From assembly GCA_905210085.1 (NCBI GenBank), contig CAJLVJ010000001.1, forward strand, positions 1 through 64,000: a stretch of 64,000 bases of DNA, in the 5' to 3' direction. Position 1 is the stretch's first letter; each line of letters opens with the position of its first letter. A model generated the notes under the pieces. That model searched no databases, was not told the origin of the DNA, and was given only the letters and a program-made list of their open reading frames with translations. The stretch is from an uncultured Collinsella sp. GTDB lineage: Bacteria; Actinomycetota; Coriobacteriia; Coriobacteriales; Coriobacteriaceae. Positions 30,583-40,386 of this stretch are shown in pieces. Both the position numbers and the translations under genes were made by a program.

Positions 30583-33360
30583 TTACTTGCGACCGAACTT
30601 AATCTTGATGGCGCGCTTGAGCGCGTACTTGCCCAGGCTTGGGAGCTTTTGCTCGTATTTGACCATCGTGGAGCACTCGGGGCGGTCGCGATACAGATGG
30701 ATAGCGTCAAACGCGCACTTGGTGGTGCACAGGCCGCAGCCGATGCACTTGTTAGGGTCGACGATCGAGGCGCCGCAGCCCAGGCAGCGGGCGGTCTCGG
30801 CGCGCACCTGCTCCTCGGTAAAGGTCTCAACATACTCGCTAAACGGCGCAGCCTTCTCGCGTTCGCGGTCCACATGCGCAACCTCGCGGCTCGCGTTGTC
30901 GTAGCTCTCGAGCACAACGTCGTCGCGGTCGAGCGCGGTGTAGCGGCGCTGATTGCGGCCGATGGTGAGCGTGGAGCCCGGCTGCACAAAGCGATGGATG
31001 GACACCGCGGCCTCGTGGCCGGCGGCGATAGCGTCGATGGCAAAGCTGGGGCCGGTGTAGACGTCGCCGCCCACAAAGATGTCGGGTTCGGCGGTCTGGT
31101 AAGTCTGGGGATCGGCAAGGGCACCCTGGCCGCGGCCGAGCTCCACCTTGGAGCCAGCCAGCAGGTCGCCCCACACAATGGACTGGCCAATCGACATGAC
31201 GACACGGTCGGCATCGACACGGCGCAGATCGTTCTCGTCGTACTCGGGCGCAAAACGGCCCTCGTCGTCAAAGACGCGCGTGCAGCGCTTGAAGGTGATA
31301 CCGCACACACGACCGGCCTCGTCCAGGTGAATCTCCTTGGGGCCCCAGCCGCAGCTGATGTGAGCGCCGTCCTCAACGGCCTCGCGACGCTCCTCCTCGC
31401 TGGCGGGCATCTGGGCCTCGCTCTCCAGGCAGAACATCTCAACATGCTCAGAGCCCAGACGGCAGGCGTTGCGGGCCACGTCGATGGCCACGTTGCCGCC
31501 GCCCACTACAATGGTGCGGCCGGACAGGGTATCGATCTTGCCGCTGTTAACCTCGCGAAGGAAGTCGACGGCCACGGTCACGTCCTCGGCATCCTCGCCC
31601 GGAATGCCGGCAAGGCGGCCGCCCTGGCAGCCAATGGCAACGTAGAAGGCCTTAAAGCCCTGCGCGCGCAGCTCGTCGAGCGTCACGTCGCGACCGACTT
31701 CCACGCCATAGCGAAACTCGGCACCCATCAGGCGAATGACCTCGGCCTCGGCCTCAATGACGTCCTTCTGCAGCTTAAAGCTGGGAATGCCGTAGGTGAG
31801 CATGCCGCCCGGGCGCTCGTTCTTCTCGAACACGACAGGTTTGTAGCCCTTCTCGGCCAGGTAGAAAGCGCAGGACAGGCCGGCCGGACCGGCACCGATG
31901 ATGGCGATCTTCTGATCGAAACCGCCAGCGCGCGTCGGCGTCACCACGTGCGGGACATAGCGGGTCGCGGCATCCAGATCGCGCTGAGCGATGAACTTCT
32001 TGACCTCGTCGATAGCCACGGCGGCGTCCACACGGCCGCGAGTGCAGGCATCCTCACAGCGGCGGTTGCACACACGGCCGCAGATAGCGGGCAGCGGATT
32101 CTCGCGCTTAATGAGTGCTAGGGCCTCGTCGTAGCGACCCTGAGCCGCGAGCTTCAAATAGCCCTGAACGGCAACGTGCGCGGGGCAGGCCGTCTTGCAG
32201 GGAGCGGTGCCGGACTCATGCGTCTCGATGCGGTTGTCGTTGCGGTAGTTGGGCGACCACTTGGTGTGGTCCCACTTGGTGGCATCGGGCAGCTCCTGGC
32301 GCGGATACTCGGGCACCTGTCCGCCGGCCTTTTTGCTGCAGAGCTTCTGGCCCAGCTTGGCGGCGCCGGCCGGACACACCTCAACGCAGCGACCGCAGGC
32401 CACGCACTTGTCCTTCTCGACCTTGGCGACATAGGCCGAGCGCGACAGGTTGGGCGTGTTGAACAGCTGCGAGGTGCGCAGGGCGTAGCACACGTTGACG
32501 TTGCAGTTGCAGATGGCGAAGATCTTGTTCTCGCCGTCGATATTGGTGATCTGGTGCACAAAGCCGTTGTCCTCGGCCTGGCGCAGGATGTCGTAAACCT
32601 CGTCGCGGGTCACGTAATGGCCACGATCGGTTTCGACCACGTAGTCGGCCATATCACCCACGGCGATACACCAATCGGCCGGGTCGTCGGCGCAGCCCTC
32701 ATCCATCACGCGACGGCTCGCGCGGCAGCTGCAGGTGCTAGCGGCATATTTGCCATCGTATTTGTCGAGCCAATGCTCGATATGCTCGATCGGCACCGAG
32801 GTGCTCGAAGCATCGATAGCCTTCTCGACCGGAATGACATGCATGCCGATACCGGCGCCTCCGGGCGGCACCATCGGCGTGGCCTTGGACAGCGGTCCCT
32901 TGGACGCCTGCTCAAAGAACTTGGCATAGACCGGGTGCTCCTCGAGCTGGCTCACGCGCATGTTGAGGAACTCAGCGGAACCCGGCACCAGCATGGGCAG
33001 CACCCACTGCTTGGCGCGCTCGGGGTTTTCCCAGTTGTACTCGAGCAGACCCGTGTAGCTCATGTCGTCGAGCATCTTCTCGATATCGGCCTCGGGCATG
33101 CCGGTGAGCTTGGCCATCTCGGGCAGCGTATAGGGACGGCGCATCTTCATCTTGCAGAGCACTTCGGCCTGCTCGTCGGTCGCGGCCTCGGCAAACGACC
33201 AGTACTCGTAGCCCAACAGCTCGTCGCGATGCAGCAGACGGTTGGTGCAGTGCTCGCACAGCTTGACGATGGCCTCGCGCGGATGCTCCGGCAGCGGCGG
33301 CACGAACTCCGAACCGATGTCGGGCTCGGTGTAGCTAATCCCCGGTCCGTTGAGAATCAT
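30583..33360 (-). CDS. Large iron-sulfur flavoprotein (GltD-like NAD(P)-binding oxidoreductase)
   Basis: 925 residues in three parts. N-terminal ~300: CEHCTNR, a helix-turn-helix-like segment (LPEMAKLTGMPEADIEKML), then STCSCRASRR, DDPADWCIAVG and ICNCNVNVC, a cysteine pattern of an iron-sulfur domain. Middle: a ferredoxin motif CVACGRCVEVCPAG. C-terminal ~520: a GltD-like unit with CKTACPAHVAV, CGRVCNRRCEDACTR, two dinucleotide folds (IAIIGAGPAGLSCAFYLAEKG and IVVGGGNVAIDVARNA), VFVGGDVYTGPS, and further 4Fe-4S cysteines (CLGCGASIVDPNKCIGCGLCTTKC). It probably moves electrons between NAD(P)H, flavin and ferredoxin; the substrate is unknown. The ATG at 33360 follows AGAAGGGA. It is divergent from the tetR gene. 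Confidence 0.88.
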   Translation of the reverse strand: MILNGPGISYTEPDIGSEFVPPLPEHPREAIVKLCEHCTNRLLHRDELLGYEYWSFAEAATDEQAEVLCKMKMRRPYTLPEMAKLTGMPEADIEKMLDDMSYTGLLEYNWENPERAKQWVLPMLVPGSAEFLNMRVSQLEEHPVYAKFFEQASKGPLSKATPMVPPGGAGIGMHVIPVEKAIDASSTSVPIEHIEHWLDKYDGKYAASTCSCRASRRVMDEGCADDPADWCIAVGDMADYVVETDRGHYVTRDEVYDILRQAEDNGFVHQITNIDGENKIFAICNCNVNVCYALRTSQLFNTPNLSRSAYVAKVEKDKCVACGRCVEVCPAGAAKLGQKLCSKKAGGQVPEYPRQELPDATKWDHTKWSPNYRNDNRIETHESGTAPCKTACPAHVAVQGYLKLAAQGRYDEALALIKRENPLPAICGRVCNRRCEDACTRGRVDAAVAIDEVKKFIAQRDLDAATRYVPHVVTPTRAGGFDQKIAIIGAGPAGLSCAFYLAEKGYKPVVFEKNERPGGMLTYGIPSFKLQKDVIEAEAEVIRLMGAEFRYGVEVGRDVTLDELRAQGFKAFYVAIGCQGGRLAGIPGEDAEDVTVAVDFLREVNSGKIDTLSGRTIVVGGGNVAIDVARNACRLGSEHVEMFCLESEAQMPASEEERREAVEDGAHISCGWGPKEIHLDEAGRVCGITFKRCTRVFDDEGRFAPEYDENDLRRVDADRVVMSIGQSIVWGDLLAGSKVELGRGQGALADPQTYQTAEPDIFVGGDVYTGPSFAIDAIAAGHEAAVSIHRFVQPGSTLTIGRNQRRYTALDRDDVVLESYDNASREVAHVDREREKAAPFSEYVETFTEEQVRAETARCLGCGASIVDPNKCIGCGLCTTKCAFDAIHLYRDRPECSTMVKYEQKLPSLGKYALKRAIKIKFGRK

Positions 33361-33452
33361 GGTTGTCCCTTCTCTTGCCACAGCCCGACGAGGCCGCAGC
33401 GCCCCTCTTTTTTTGCAGGCCGGGCATGCCCCATGCCGTTCACCCGCCATTG

Positions 33453-33490
33453 TTGACATTGTGTCAAAAATAGTATTGACGAACCGTCAA
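33453..33490. promoter_or_regulatory. Two operator palindromes between the flavoprotein gene and tetR
   Basis: TTGACATTGTGTCAA (33453-33467) and TTGACGAACCGTCAA (33476-33490) are perfect 6-base-arm palindromes with 3-base centres, 23 bases apart centre to centre. On the minus strand a -35 TTGAAT and -10 AATACT, 17 bases apart, would place the second palindrome in the promoter spacer and the first near the start of transcription. The arrangement fits autoregulated TetR control of both divergent genes. Confidence 0.7.
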
Positions 33491-33548
33491 CAATATTCAA
33501 GACTGTTAGGCGAACGGTCAGGCAAAAGAGGATGAAAGGCGGCAAAAC

Positions 33549-34211
33549 ATGGGCAACAACACAGCAGGTACCTCTGTGGTCGATGCCGTCCCCGCATCCG
33601 ATAGCGCGGCAAAGCGCCTGACGGGCGACGAACGCCGTCGCGAGATCCTCGATGCCGTGCGCACCGTAAGCTCCGAGCTGGGCGTGTCCCACCTATCGGT
33701 ATCGGCCGTGACCAAGCGAGCCGGCTGCACGCGTTCATTGTTCTACCATTACTTCGCCGACATGGACGCCGCCGTCACCGCCGTTATGGACGAGGCGATC
33801 GACGGCTTTATCTCCGAACTCGAGCGGTGGAACGCCGACCGCACCGTCGGTGATATCGAGGGCGCGCTCGACACCGTCGCCCCGCTCTTTAAGCGCCTGG
33901 TCGCCAGCGGCCACGAGCTGCCGAGCACGCTTACCTCGAGCAGCGGCGCGCTCTACGGCGGCTTTTTGCACAACGTGGTCCAGCGCGTGGCGCAGTATAT
34001 CTGCGACACCACCGTAGTGGATTTTGTCGCCCATCATGAGCTACGCATCGACCATGTCTACGAGACGTTCTACACCCTCATCATGGGTCTTTTGATGTAT
34101 ATCCGCACGCACCCCGATGTGCCCGACGAGACGGTCAAGGAAATCATCGCCTCGACGCTCCACATCGAGGGCTACACCGCCAAGTATCCGGAGCGCAAGC
34201 CCCAGAACTGA
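33549..34211 (+). CDS. TetR/AcrR-family transcriptional regulator
   Basis: 220 residues. The helix-turn-helix lies at about residues 30-70 (REILDAVRTVSSELGVSHLSVSAVTKRAGCTRSLFYHYFADMDAAV), the classic TetR pattern, followed by a helical ligand-binding domain. It is divergent from the iron-sulfur flavoprotein and 63 bases upstream of the DUF5692-like gene, so it probably controls both. The ligand is unknown. Confidence 0.93.
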   Translation: MGNNTAGTSVVDAVPASDSAAKRLTGDERRREILDAVRTVSSELGVSHLSVSAVTKRAGCTRSLFYHYFADMDAAVTAVMDEAIDGFISELERWNADRTVGDIEGALDTVAPLFKRLVASGHELPSTLTSSSGALYGGFLHNVVQRVAQYICDTTVVDFVAHHELRIDHVYETFYTLIMGLLMYIRTHPDVPDETVKEIIASTLHIEGYTAKYPERKPQN

Positions 34212-34274
34212 CGACATTTGGCCAAACTGCCCGCGATCAGAAGAGGGGCCGCGGGCGTGTGAAAGGAGAGCAGC

Positions 34275-35282
34275 ATGCTGTTCGATGTTTGGGGTAGCGA
34301 TACCCTTATCCACTGGGCCGGCTGGGCCATGGTCTTTATCGGCCTGATCGTGCTCAACGAGGTCGGCCGCCGCACCAAGCTCGGCGCGGCAATCATCTTT
34401 GGCGTGGCTCCGCTGGCCATGACCATCTACTGCGTCGCCATCGCCGTGGGCGTTTCGCAGGGTGCCGAGTGGGCGCTCACCAACCCCACCCATGTGTACC
34501 AGAACAGCTGGTTCCACTACGCCAAGGTATACGCGGCGCTCGCCGGTTGCTGGGGCTTCATTGCCATTAAGTACCAGTGGGGAAAGATCGGCAAGGCGCA
34601 TTGGTTCCGCGCATGGCCGTTTGTGATCGTCGCCATCAACATCATGATCGCCGTCGTGTCCGACTTCGAGAGCGCCTATCACTTCTTTGTCCTGGGCGAG
34701 TCCACCTGGGTCACCTCCGAAGGTGCCACGCAGCTGGCCGGCTGGAACAACGTGTTCAACGGCATCGCCGGTATCATCAACATCTTCTGCATGACCGGTT
34801 GGTGGAGCGTCTACGCCTCCGAGGATCAGACCGACATGCTGTGGCCCGATATGACCTGGGTCTACATCATCGCCTACGATATCTGGAACTTCTGCTACAC
34901 CTACAACTGCCTGCCCACCCACTCCTGGTTCTGCGGCTTTGCGCTGCTGCTGGCGCCCACCGTCGCCGCCTTTATCTGGAACAAGGGCGGCTGGATCCAG
35001 AACCGCGCCTTTACGCTGGCCATTTGGTGCATGTTTGCCCAGGTGTTCCCCTACTTCCAGGAGGAGTCCATCTTTGTAACCCACTCCACGCTCGACCCCG
35101 GCGCCGCCACCGCGGTCTCGATTGCCGCGCTGGTCGCCAACGTCGCCGCGATCATCTACATCGCCTACCGCGCCAAGAAGCTCGGCCGCAATCCCTACAA
35201 GCAGGATGTCTTTGAGGGCACCAGCGATTGGGAGAAGGCCACCGCTCGTCGCGCCAAGGTCGATTACGCTCACGCCGAGTAA
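34275..35282 (+). CDS. DUF5692-like multi-pass membrane protein
   Basis: 335 residues with about eight hydrophobic segments, unusually rich in Trp, Tyr and Phe (IHWAGWAMVFIGLIVLNEVG, WNNVFNGIAGIINIFCMTGWWSVYASEDQTDMLWPDMTW). It resembles the DUF5692 family, recalled from memory, which has no known function. AAAGGAGAG precedes the ATG. Being in the tetR transcript and opposite the flavoprotein, it may be a transporter or membrane partner for the flavoprotein's substrate; that is inference. Confidence 0.75.
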   Translation: MLFDVWGSDTLIHWAGWAMVFIGLIVLNEVGRRTKLGAAIIFGVAPLAMTIYCVAIAVGVSQGAEWALTNPTHVYQNSWFHYAKVYAALAGCWGFIAIKYQWGKIGKAHWFRAWPFVIVAINIMIAVVSDFESAYHFFVLGESTWVTSEGATQLAGWNNVFNGIAGIINIFCMTGWWSVYASEDQTDMLWPDMTWVYIIAYDIWNFCYTYNCLPTHSWFCGFALLLAPTVAAFIWNKGGWIQNRAFTLAIWCMFAQVFPYFQEESIFVTHSTLDPGAATAVSIAALVANVAAIIYIAYRAKKLGRNPYKQDVFEGTSDWEKATARRAKVDYAHAE

Positions 35283-35347
35283 CATGTTGGTCGCTGTTGG
35301 CGCCTGGGCATAGGCCCGCCCGCCAGGTTTTTCATCCAATGCCTCGC

Positions 35348-35391
35348 AGAGCCCCCGGAAAGCGTTTCGCTCGCTTTTCGGGGGCTTTTGT
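35348..35391 (+). terminator. Rho-independent terminator of the tetR/DUF5692 operon
   Basis: AGCCCCCGGAAAGCG pairs with CGCTTTTCGGGGGCT (one G-U pair) around TTTCGCT and is followed by TTTTG. It lies about 65 bases after the stop codon. Confidence 0.9.
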
Positions 35392-35518
35392 CGTTGCGTC
35401 TCTATTCATCTATTCAAAAACATGCGCATATATAAAATCGGATTTCAAATCATGAGGCGGCTCTATGGGGTCCCGTTTTTGGGTACAGTGTTGTCCCGAT
35501 ATTGAGCTTGGGGGATGT

Positions 35519-37015
35519 ATGAATGATGAGACGATGGGCCAAGAGGATGCGGCCCAAGATGCAGAAGCGTGTGCCGAGGCCCTGGAGAGCCTAGACCGGA
35601 TTTCGCTTGACGATGTTGCGTTTGACGATTCGAGCGTTGATGTGCAGGATGAGCCGGAAATCGAGGCGCAGCCCGATGATCAGGATACAGGCGACGTTGA
35701 GCCTGCCGAGGATGAGGCAGATCACGAAGACACCGAAAGCGAGGCCGACGACCAGCCCGGATCCGACACGAGCGAGGAAACCATCTTGCTCGACAACTTG
35801 CCGGCCGAAGATTCGCTGACCCGCGAGCTCCCTGGCTTAGGCTCTGCGCCTGCCGTGGACGAGACCATCGCCATGGGCGATATTCCCCTACCGTCCGTTC
35901 CTTCGGCACGCGAAGCCGAGGTTCGTCACCGTAAGATGTCGCCCAAGCGCCGCAACCTGATGGTGGCAGGCGTCGTAGCCGTCGCGCTTGTCGCCGGCGG
36001 CGCAGGCTATGCCGCTTGGAATGGATACCGGCAAGAGCAGGCCGCCGTGGTTGCCGCAAACGCCCATACCATGATGTCGGTGCAAATTGGCGTACATGCC
36101 GCGGGGCTCGACTGCTCAACTGGCTCCAAGATTCCCGTGCAGGTGAGCGGTCAGGATTCCGACGGTTCTTCCGTGAGCGAAACGCTCTACGTTGACGAGC
36201 ACGGTCGCGGCATTAAGCTGCTGCCCGGCGATTACACGTTCTCCATCGCCGCCTCCCCCATCGCGGCCGACGGCACCATCTACACCGTCCCGACCACCAA
36301 GGCCCAGGTTACGGTCAAGAATGACGGGCAGGATCTGCGCGCTCAAGCCACCTTTAAGCTTAAGGTGCCCTCAGCCGACACGGTGACCGACGACCAGATC
36401 GATGCCACCGCCAAGTACGCCGAAGAAGGCGGCGCGAGCTCTGCCGCCGCGGCAAAGATACTCCAGCAGGCGGCAATTACGCGCCGCGATGCCGCCGCCA
36501 ACGCCGTAAGCGCAAGCGAGGCTCAGTCCGCCCGCGATGCCGACGCTCGGCACAAGGCGACGAACCTGTATCAGCTCGATATTCCGGTTGAGTGGTATGG
36601 CAAGGTCGCAACCTGGCAGAACGGCAACACGCTGTGCATTTATCTGGATGGCGACACCAACACACCGCTCGTGACGCTCGTCGCGGTGCGCGATGGCGAG
36701 ACCTTTACGCCCGACGACGGCGATACGGTTTTGGGCACGGTCAGCCTAGGCAACGGCTACACCGTCTACGCCAGCGGCCCTGTCTATCCGTACGTGATTC
36801 CGCAAACCGTTAATGGGCACACGCAGAACCCCGTGTCGACCTACCCCATGGATACGGCGATTGAGCTTGTCGAGCTCACGACCGGCAACCGCTACACATA
36901 CAGCCAGATCAAAAACGACCTGGTTGGTAAAGACGGCAAGGCCGACGCCGCGACCAAACTCGAGACCGACTACCTCGCCCAGATTCTCCTGCCGAGCATC
37001 AAAGCCCAGGACTAG
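35519..37015 (+). CDS. Single-pass membrane protein with acidic cytoplasmic N-terminus
   Basis: 498 residues of no family I recognise. The first ~140 residues are very acidic (Asp/Glu-rich). A basic stretch (KMSPKRRN) and one membrane segment (about 143-163) follow. The large extracytoplasmic part has a beta-like domain (VSGQDSDGSSVSETLYVDEHGRG), an Ala-rich helix (about 300-340) and a final domain with YQLDIPVEWYGKVATW. The ATG at 35519 is chosen by the GGGGGA ribosome site; an in-frame ATG at 35465 lacks one. It may be a surface or envelope protein. Confidence 0.75.
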   Translation: MNDETMGQEDAAQDAEACAEALESLDRISLDDVAFDDSSVDVQDEPEIEAQPDDQDTGDVEPAEDEADHEDTESEADDQPGSDTSEETILLDNLPAEDSLTRELPGLGSAPAVDETIAMGDIPLPSVPSAREAEVRHRKMSPKRRNLMVAGVVAVALVAGGAGYAAWNGYRQEQAAVVAANAHTMMSVQIGVHAAGLDCSTGSKIPVQVSGQDSDGSSVSETLYVDEHGRGIKLLPGDYTFSIAASPIAADGTIYTVPTTKAQVTVKNDGQDLRAQATFKLKVPSADTVTDDQIDATAKYAEEGGASSAAAAKILQQAAITRRDAAANAVSASEAQSARDADARHKATNLYQLDIPVEWYGKVATWQNGNTLCIYLDGDTNTPLVTLVAVRDGETFTPDDGDTVLGTVSLGNGYTVYASGPVYPYVIPQTVNGHTQNPVSTYPMDTAIELVELTTGNRYTYSQIKNDLVGKDGKADAATKLETDYLAQILLPSIKAQD

Positions 37016-37056
37016 CTGGCCCGAAGACAGCCGCCCAACACCCCATCCCTAACGCA

Positions 37057-37121
37057 GTTGCGGTGAAATAGGGACTGTTTTTGCTGGTCAAACCGCAAAA
37101 CAGTCCCTATTTCACCGCAAC
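37057..37121 (-). repeat. 65-bp hairpin element, family A copy 3
   Basis: Same 65-bp length, ends (GTTGCGGTG / CACCGCAAC) and TTAT flank as the other three copies. The inner stem reads GGGACTGTTTT paired with AAAACAGTCCC instead of the GTTCCT/AGGAAC pairing. Both arms changed together, so the pairing is preserved. It lies 25 bases from the stop codon of the small minus-strand gene and about 40 bases from that of the plus-strand gene. Confidence 0.88.
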
Positions 37122-37146
37122 TTATTGGTGGCCTTTTGGGTGGCAC

Positions 37147-37341
37147 TCAGCGCCACGGATCGGCTTCGAACATTGGCTCGCGCTCGGGGCGGCGATCGCT
37201 GTAGGGATCGTAGCCGTCATCGTCCTCGTTCTCGGCACGGATGCAGGGGTCGCACGGCTTGGGCGCCGGTTTCGGCGCGGGCCTTGGTGCGGCGGACGCT
37301 ATCTCAGCCGCCGGCGCACTTGTCTTGATCTCGTCTTTCAT
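37147..37341 (-). CDS. Small Pro/acidic protein of unknown function
   Basis: A 64-residue open frame starting MKDEIKTSAPAAE, with a Pro/Ala/Lys segment, CDPCIRAENEDDDGYDPYSDRRPE and an end in DPWR. The ATG at 37341 has AAGGAGC at good spacing, which is the main evidence that it is real. A CxxC pair (CDPC) is present. No family recognised and no membrane segment. Confidence 0.5.
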   Translation of the reverse strand: MKDEIKTSAPAAEIASAAPRPAPKPAPKPCDPCIRAENEDDDGYDPYSDRRPEREPMFEADPWR

Positions 37342-37396
37342 CTGCATAGCTCCTTGCATCGCATCCGTTCAACATTATCGATTGTCGCACGAAAAA

Positions 37397-37426
37397 GGGC
37401 GGCGGACCCAATTGGATCCGCCGCCC
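37397..37426 (-). terminator. Rho-independent terminator of clpB
   Basis: GGGCGGCGGATCC pairs with GGTCCGCCGCCC around AATT on the minus strand and is followed by TTTTTCG. It lies about 50 bases after the clpB stop codon. Confidence 0.9.
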
Positions 37427-37473
37427 TTGGCGTTTAGAGACGGCTGGCAGATTTTAAGGCATGTCCCATAAAT

Positions 37474-40101
37474 CTACTCGGCGTCGGGGACCTCGTAGGT
37501 GGCCGCCGGCGTGTTGTCGCACACGACGGTAAAGCCGCCGTCCTTGTCGGCATCGACCGTCACCTGATCGCCCTCGCGCACCGTGCCGTCGATGATAGCG
37601 GCGGCGATGGCATCCACGACCTCGCGCTGAACCAGACGCTTGAGCGGACGGGCGCCAAAGACCGGGTCCAGGCCGCCCACGGCGAGCATCTGCTTGGCCG
37701 CCGGGGTGATGGCAAGCGTCATGCGCTCCTTGGCCAGACGCGCGCGGACGTCGGCGAGCTGGATGTCGACGATCTTCTCGATCTGCGCCATACCGAGCGG
37801 ATGGAACACCACGATATCGTCGATACGGTTGAGGAACTCGGGGCGGAAGGTCTGAGCCATGGCAGCGTCGACCTGATGGCGCATCTCCTCCTCGTCCTTA
37901 CCGGACAGATCGGCGATGGCCTTGGAGCCCACGTTGGACGTCATGATGATAATCGTGTTCTTGAAGGACACCTGGCGACCCTGGCCATCGGTCAGACGAC
38001 CGTCATCAAGCACCTGCAACAGCACGTTAAAGACATCCGGATGAGCCTTCTCCATCTCGTCGAGCAAGATCACAGAGTACGGACGACGGCGCACGGCCTC
38101 GGTGAGCTGACCGCCCTCGTCGTAGCCCACGTATCCCGGGGGCGCACCAATCAGACGCTGGACGCTGAACTTCTCCATATACTCGGACATGTCGATACGC
38201 ACGAGCGCGCGCTCGTCATCGAACAGGCACTCGGCCAGCGCCTTGGCGAGCTCGGTCTTGCCCACGCCGGTGGGGCCCAGGAAGAAGAAGCTGCCGATGG
38301 GCTTGTCCGGATCGGAGAGACCCGCACGGCTGCGGCGCACGGCCGCGGCAACGGCGGAGACGGCCTCATCCTGACCGATGACGCGCTTATGCAGCTCGCC
38401 CTCCAGGCCCTTGAGCTTGTCGAGCTCGCCCTGCATCATCTTGGACACGGGCACGCCGGTCCAGGCGCTCACGACCTCGGCGATCTCATCGGAGGTCACC
38501 TGCTCGTTGAGGCCCTCGCCGTTCTGCTGCTTTTGCGCCTCGAGCGCGGCCTCGGAATCCTGAATCTGCTGCTGCAGGCCCGGAATCACGGAGTAGCGCA
38601 GCTCGGACGCACGACCCAAATCGCCGTTGCGCGTCGCACGCTCCTCCTCGCTCTTGGCCTCGTCAAGCTGGCTCTTAAGCTCCTGCACGTGGTCAATGGC
38701 GTTCTTTTGGTTGAGCCAACCGGCCTTTTGCACGTTGAGCTTTTCCTGGACCTCGGCAATCTCCTGGCGCAGGGCCTCCAGACGCTCCTTGGAGGCGTCG
38801 TCGGTCTCCTTCATGAGCGCCTGTTCCTCGATCTGCAGCTGGGTGAGCTGACGCGTGGTGGCGTCAATCTCGACCGGCATGCTGTCGAGCTCCATGCGCA
38901 GGCGGCTTGCCGCCTCATCGACCAGGTCGATGGCCTTGTCGGGCAGGAAGCGGTCGGCGATATAGCGATCGGAGAGGTCGGCAGCGGCCACGAGCGCGCT
39001 ATCGGTGATGTGCACGCCGTGGAAGATCTCGTATTTCTCCTTGAGGCCACGCAGGATCGAGATGGTGTCCTCGACGGTAGGCTCGCTCACCATCACGGTC
39101 TGGAAACGACGCGCGAGCGCCGCATCCTTTTCGATGTACTTGCGGTATTCGTCGAGCGTGGTCGCGCCGATCGCGTGCAAGTCGCCACGGGCAAGCGCCG
39201 GCTTGAGAATGTTGCCGGCGTCCATGGAGCCCTCGGTGGCACCCGCGCCCACGATGGTGTGGAGCTCATCGATGAACAGGATGACCTTGCCTTCGGACTT
39301 TTGCACTTCTTTGAGCACGGCCTTCAATCGGTCCTCGAACTCGCCGCGGTACTTGGCGCCGGCGACCAGCGCGCTCATGTCGAGCTCGATGAGGTCGCGG
39401 TCGCGCAGGGTGCTCGGCACGTCGCCGGCCACGATACGCTGGGCGATGCCCTCGACGATGGCCGTCTTGCCGACGCCCGGCTCGCCAATGAGCACGGGGT
39501 TGTTCTTGGTGCGGCGGGACAGGACCTGAATGGTACGACGAATCTCGTCGGTACGGCCGATGACAGGGTCGAGCTTGCCGGCGCGGGCAAGGTCGCAGAT
39601 GTTGCGTCCGTACTGCTCCAGCGCCTCAAACTGGGTCTTGTCCTCGGCAGACGTCACGCGGTCATCGCCACGCAGCTCCTCGTAGACCTGCTCGATGCGC
39701 TCCTTTGTGACGCCGGCGTCGCGCAGCACGCGGCCCGCCTCGCCCTTGTCCTCGGCAAGTGCCATCAGCAGATGCTCGGTCACCACAAAGCTATCGCCCA
39801 TCTTGGTGGCCTTCTTCTCGGCCTTTTCGATGACGCGGACGAGCTCGTTGGACAGGCCCATCTGCTGACCCTCGCCCGAAACCTTGGGCGCGTGGTCGAT
39901 GGCATCCTGCGTGGAACGCGCGAGCTGGGCCGGGTCGGCACCGATGCGCTCGATGATCACGGAGATATTGCGCTCGCCGGCACCGAGTAAGGCGGACAGC
40001 AGGTGAATCGGCTCCACCGCGCCGGCCTGCGCGTCGGCAGCCGTGCTCATGGCGGTCTGCAACGCCTCGCGCGACGTCATTGCCAGCTTATCGATTCTCA
40101 T
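37474..40101 (-). CDS. clpB: ATP-dependent disaggregase ClpB
   Basis: 875 residues with full ClpB architecture: an N-terminal repeat domain, AAA+ module 1 ([31 protein letters not shown]), the coiled-coil M domain (about 410-530), and AAA+ module 2 ([32 protein letters not shown]). It resolubilises aggregates with the DnaK system encoded at 45391-49201. The ATG at 40101 is preceded by AGAGGTG. Its promoter region has the same bipartite operator as dnaK, so it is co-regulated with it, probably by HspR. Confidence 0.97.
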   Translation of the reverse strand: MRIDKLAMTSREALQTAMSTAADAQAGAVEPIHLLSALLGAGERNISVIIERIGADPAQLARSTQDAIDHAPKVSGEGQQMGLSNELVRVIEKAEKKATKMGDSFVVTEHLLMALAEDKGEAGRVLRDAGVTKERIEQVYEELRGDDRVTSAEDKTQFEALEQYGRNICDLARAGKLDPVIGRTDEIRRTIQVLSRRTKNNPVLIGEPGVGKTAIVEGIAQRIVAGDVPSTLRDRDLIELDMSALVAGAKYRGEFEDRLKAVLKEVQKSEGKVILFIDELHTIVGAGATEGSMDAGNILKPALARGDLHAIGATTLDEYRKYIEKDAALARRFQTVMVSEPTVEDTISILRGLKEKYEIFHGVHITDSALVAAADLSDRYIADRFLPDKAIDLVDEAASRLRMELDSMPVEIDATTRQLTQLQIEEQALMKETDDASKERLEALRQEIAEVQEKLNVQKAGWLNQKNAIDHVQELKSQLDEAKSEEERATRNGDLGRASELRYSVIPGLQQQIQDSEAALEAQKQQNGEGLNEQVTSDEIAEVVSAWTGVPVSKMMQGELDKLKGLEGELHKRVIGQDEAVSAVAAAVRRSRAGLSDPDKPIGSFFFLGPTGVGKTELAKALAECLFDDERALVRIDMSEYMEKFSVQRLIGAPPGYVGYDEGGQLTEAVRRRPYSVILLDEMEKAHPDVFNVLLQVLDDGRLTDGQGRQVSFKNTIIIMTSNVGSKAIADLSGKDEEEMRHQVDAAMAQTFRPEFLNRIDDIVVFHPLGMAQIEKIVDIQLADVRARLAKERMTLAITPAAKQMLAVGGLDPVFGARPLKRLVQREVVDAIAAAIIDGTVREGDQVTVDADKDGGFTVVCDNTPAATYEVPDAE

Positions 40102-40190
40102 GGAATCACCTCTCTTGGGGCGGCCGCCCTACGGGGCGGCTTCACGTTGTTCGAGAAGTATTGTTGCCAGCTTTGTACGATCTTATACAC

Positions 40191-40217
40191 AAATCTAAGT
40201 CTCTATATATAAGATTT
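40191..40217 (-). promoter_or_regulatory. Heat-shock operator upstream of clpB
   Basis: On the plus strand AAATCTAAGTC (40191-40201), five bases, then ATATAAGATTT (40207-40217). Both 11-base halves and the 5-base spacing are identical to the element upstream of dnaK (49311-49337); only the centre differs. TATACA lies next to both elements, on the coding strand a possible -10. The site is about 90 bases upstream of the clpB start. It is the probable HspR binding site, although it does not match the actinobacterial HAIR consensus as I know it. Confidence 0.75.
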
Positions 40218-40277
40218 TCTGAGTGATTGAGAGATAGGGGTAAAGATGTCGGCCCGCCGCCGCACAGGTGCGCTACC

Positions 40278-40334
40278 GTCTCAATCTGTAACATCTAGCG
40301 GCTGTTTATGGCTCTAGATGTTACAGATCGAGAC
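40278..40334. repeat. 57-bp hairpin upstream of clpB
   Basis: The outer arms are 21 bases (GTCTCAATCTGTAACATCTA at the left) and complementary apart from one position, with a 15-base loop. Located between the clpB promoter and the 35-bp hairpin at 40344. There is no T-run. Confidence 0.75.
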
Positions 40335-40343
40335 AGACCGAAA

Positions 40344-40378
40344 ACCACCACAAAGAGGGCAGGCACCTTTGTGGTGGT
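40344..40378. repeat. 35-bp hairpin element, family B copy 1
   Basis: ACCACCACAAAG and CTTTGTGGTGGT are perfect 12-base arms with the 11-base loop AGGGCAGGCAC. The copies at 41148 and 42015 have the same length and arms. It lies 8 bases beyond the stop codon of the minus-strand gene 40387-41058. Confidence 0.85.
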
Positions 40379-40386
40379 CGAGGTCT

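Noticed and set aside
40102..40260. Canonical HAIR or CIRCE element upstream of clpB
   Set aside because: Neither consensus is present; the shared AAATCTAAGTC-N5-ATATAAGATTT element was reported instead.
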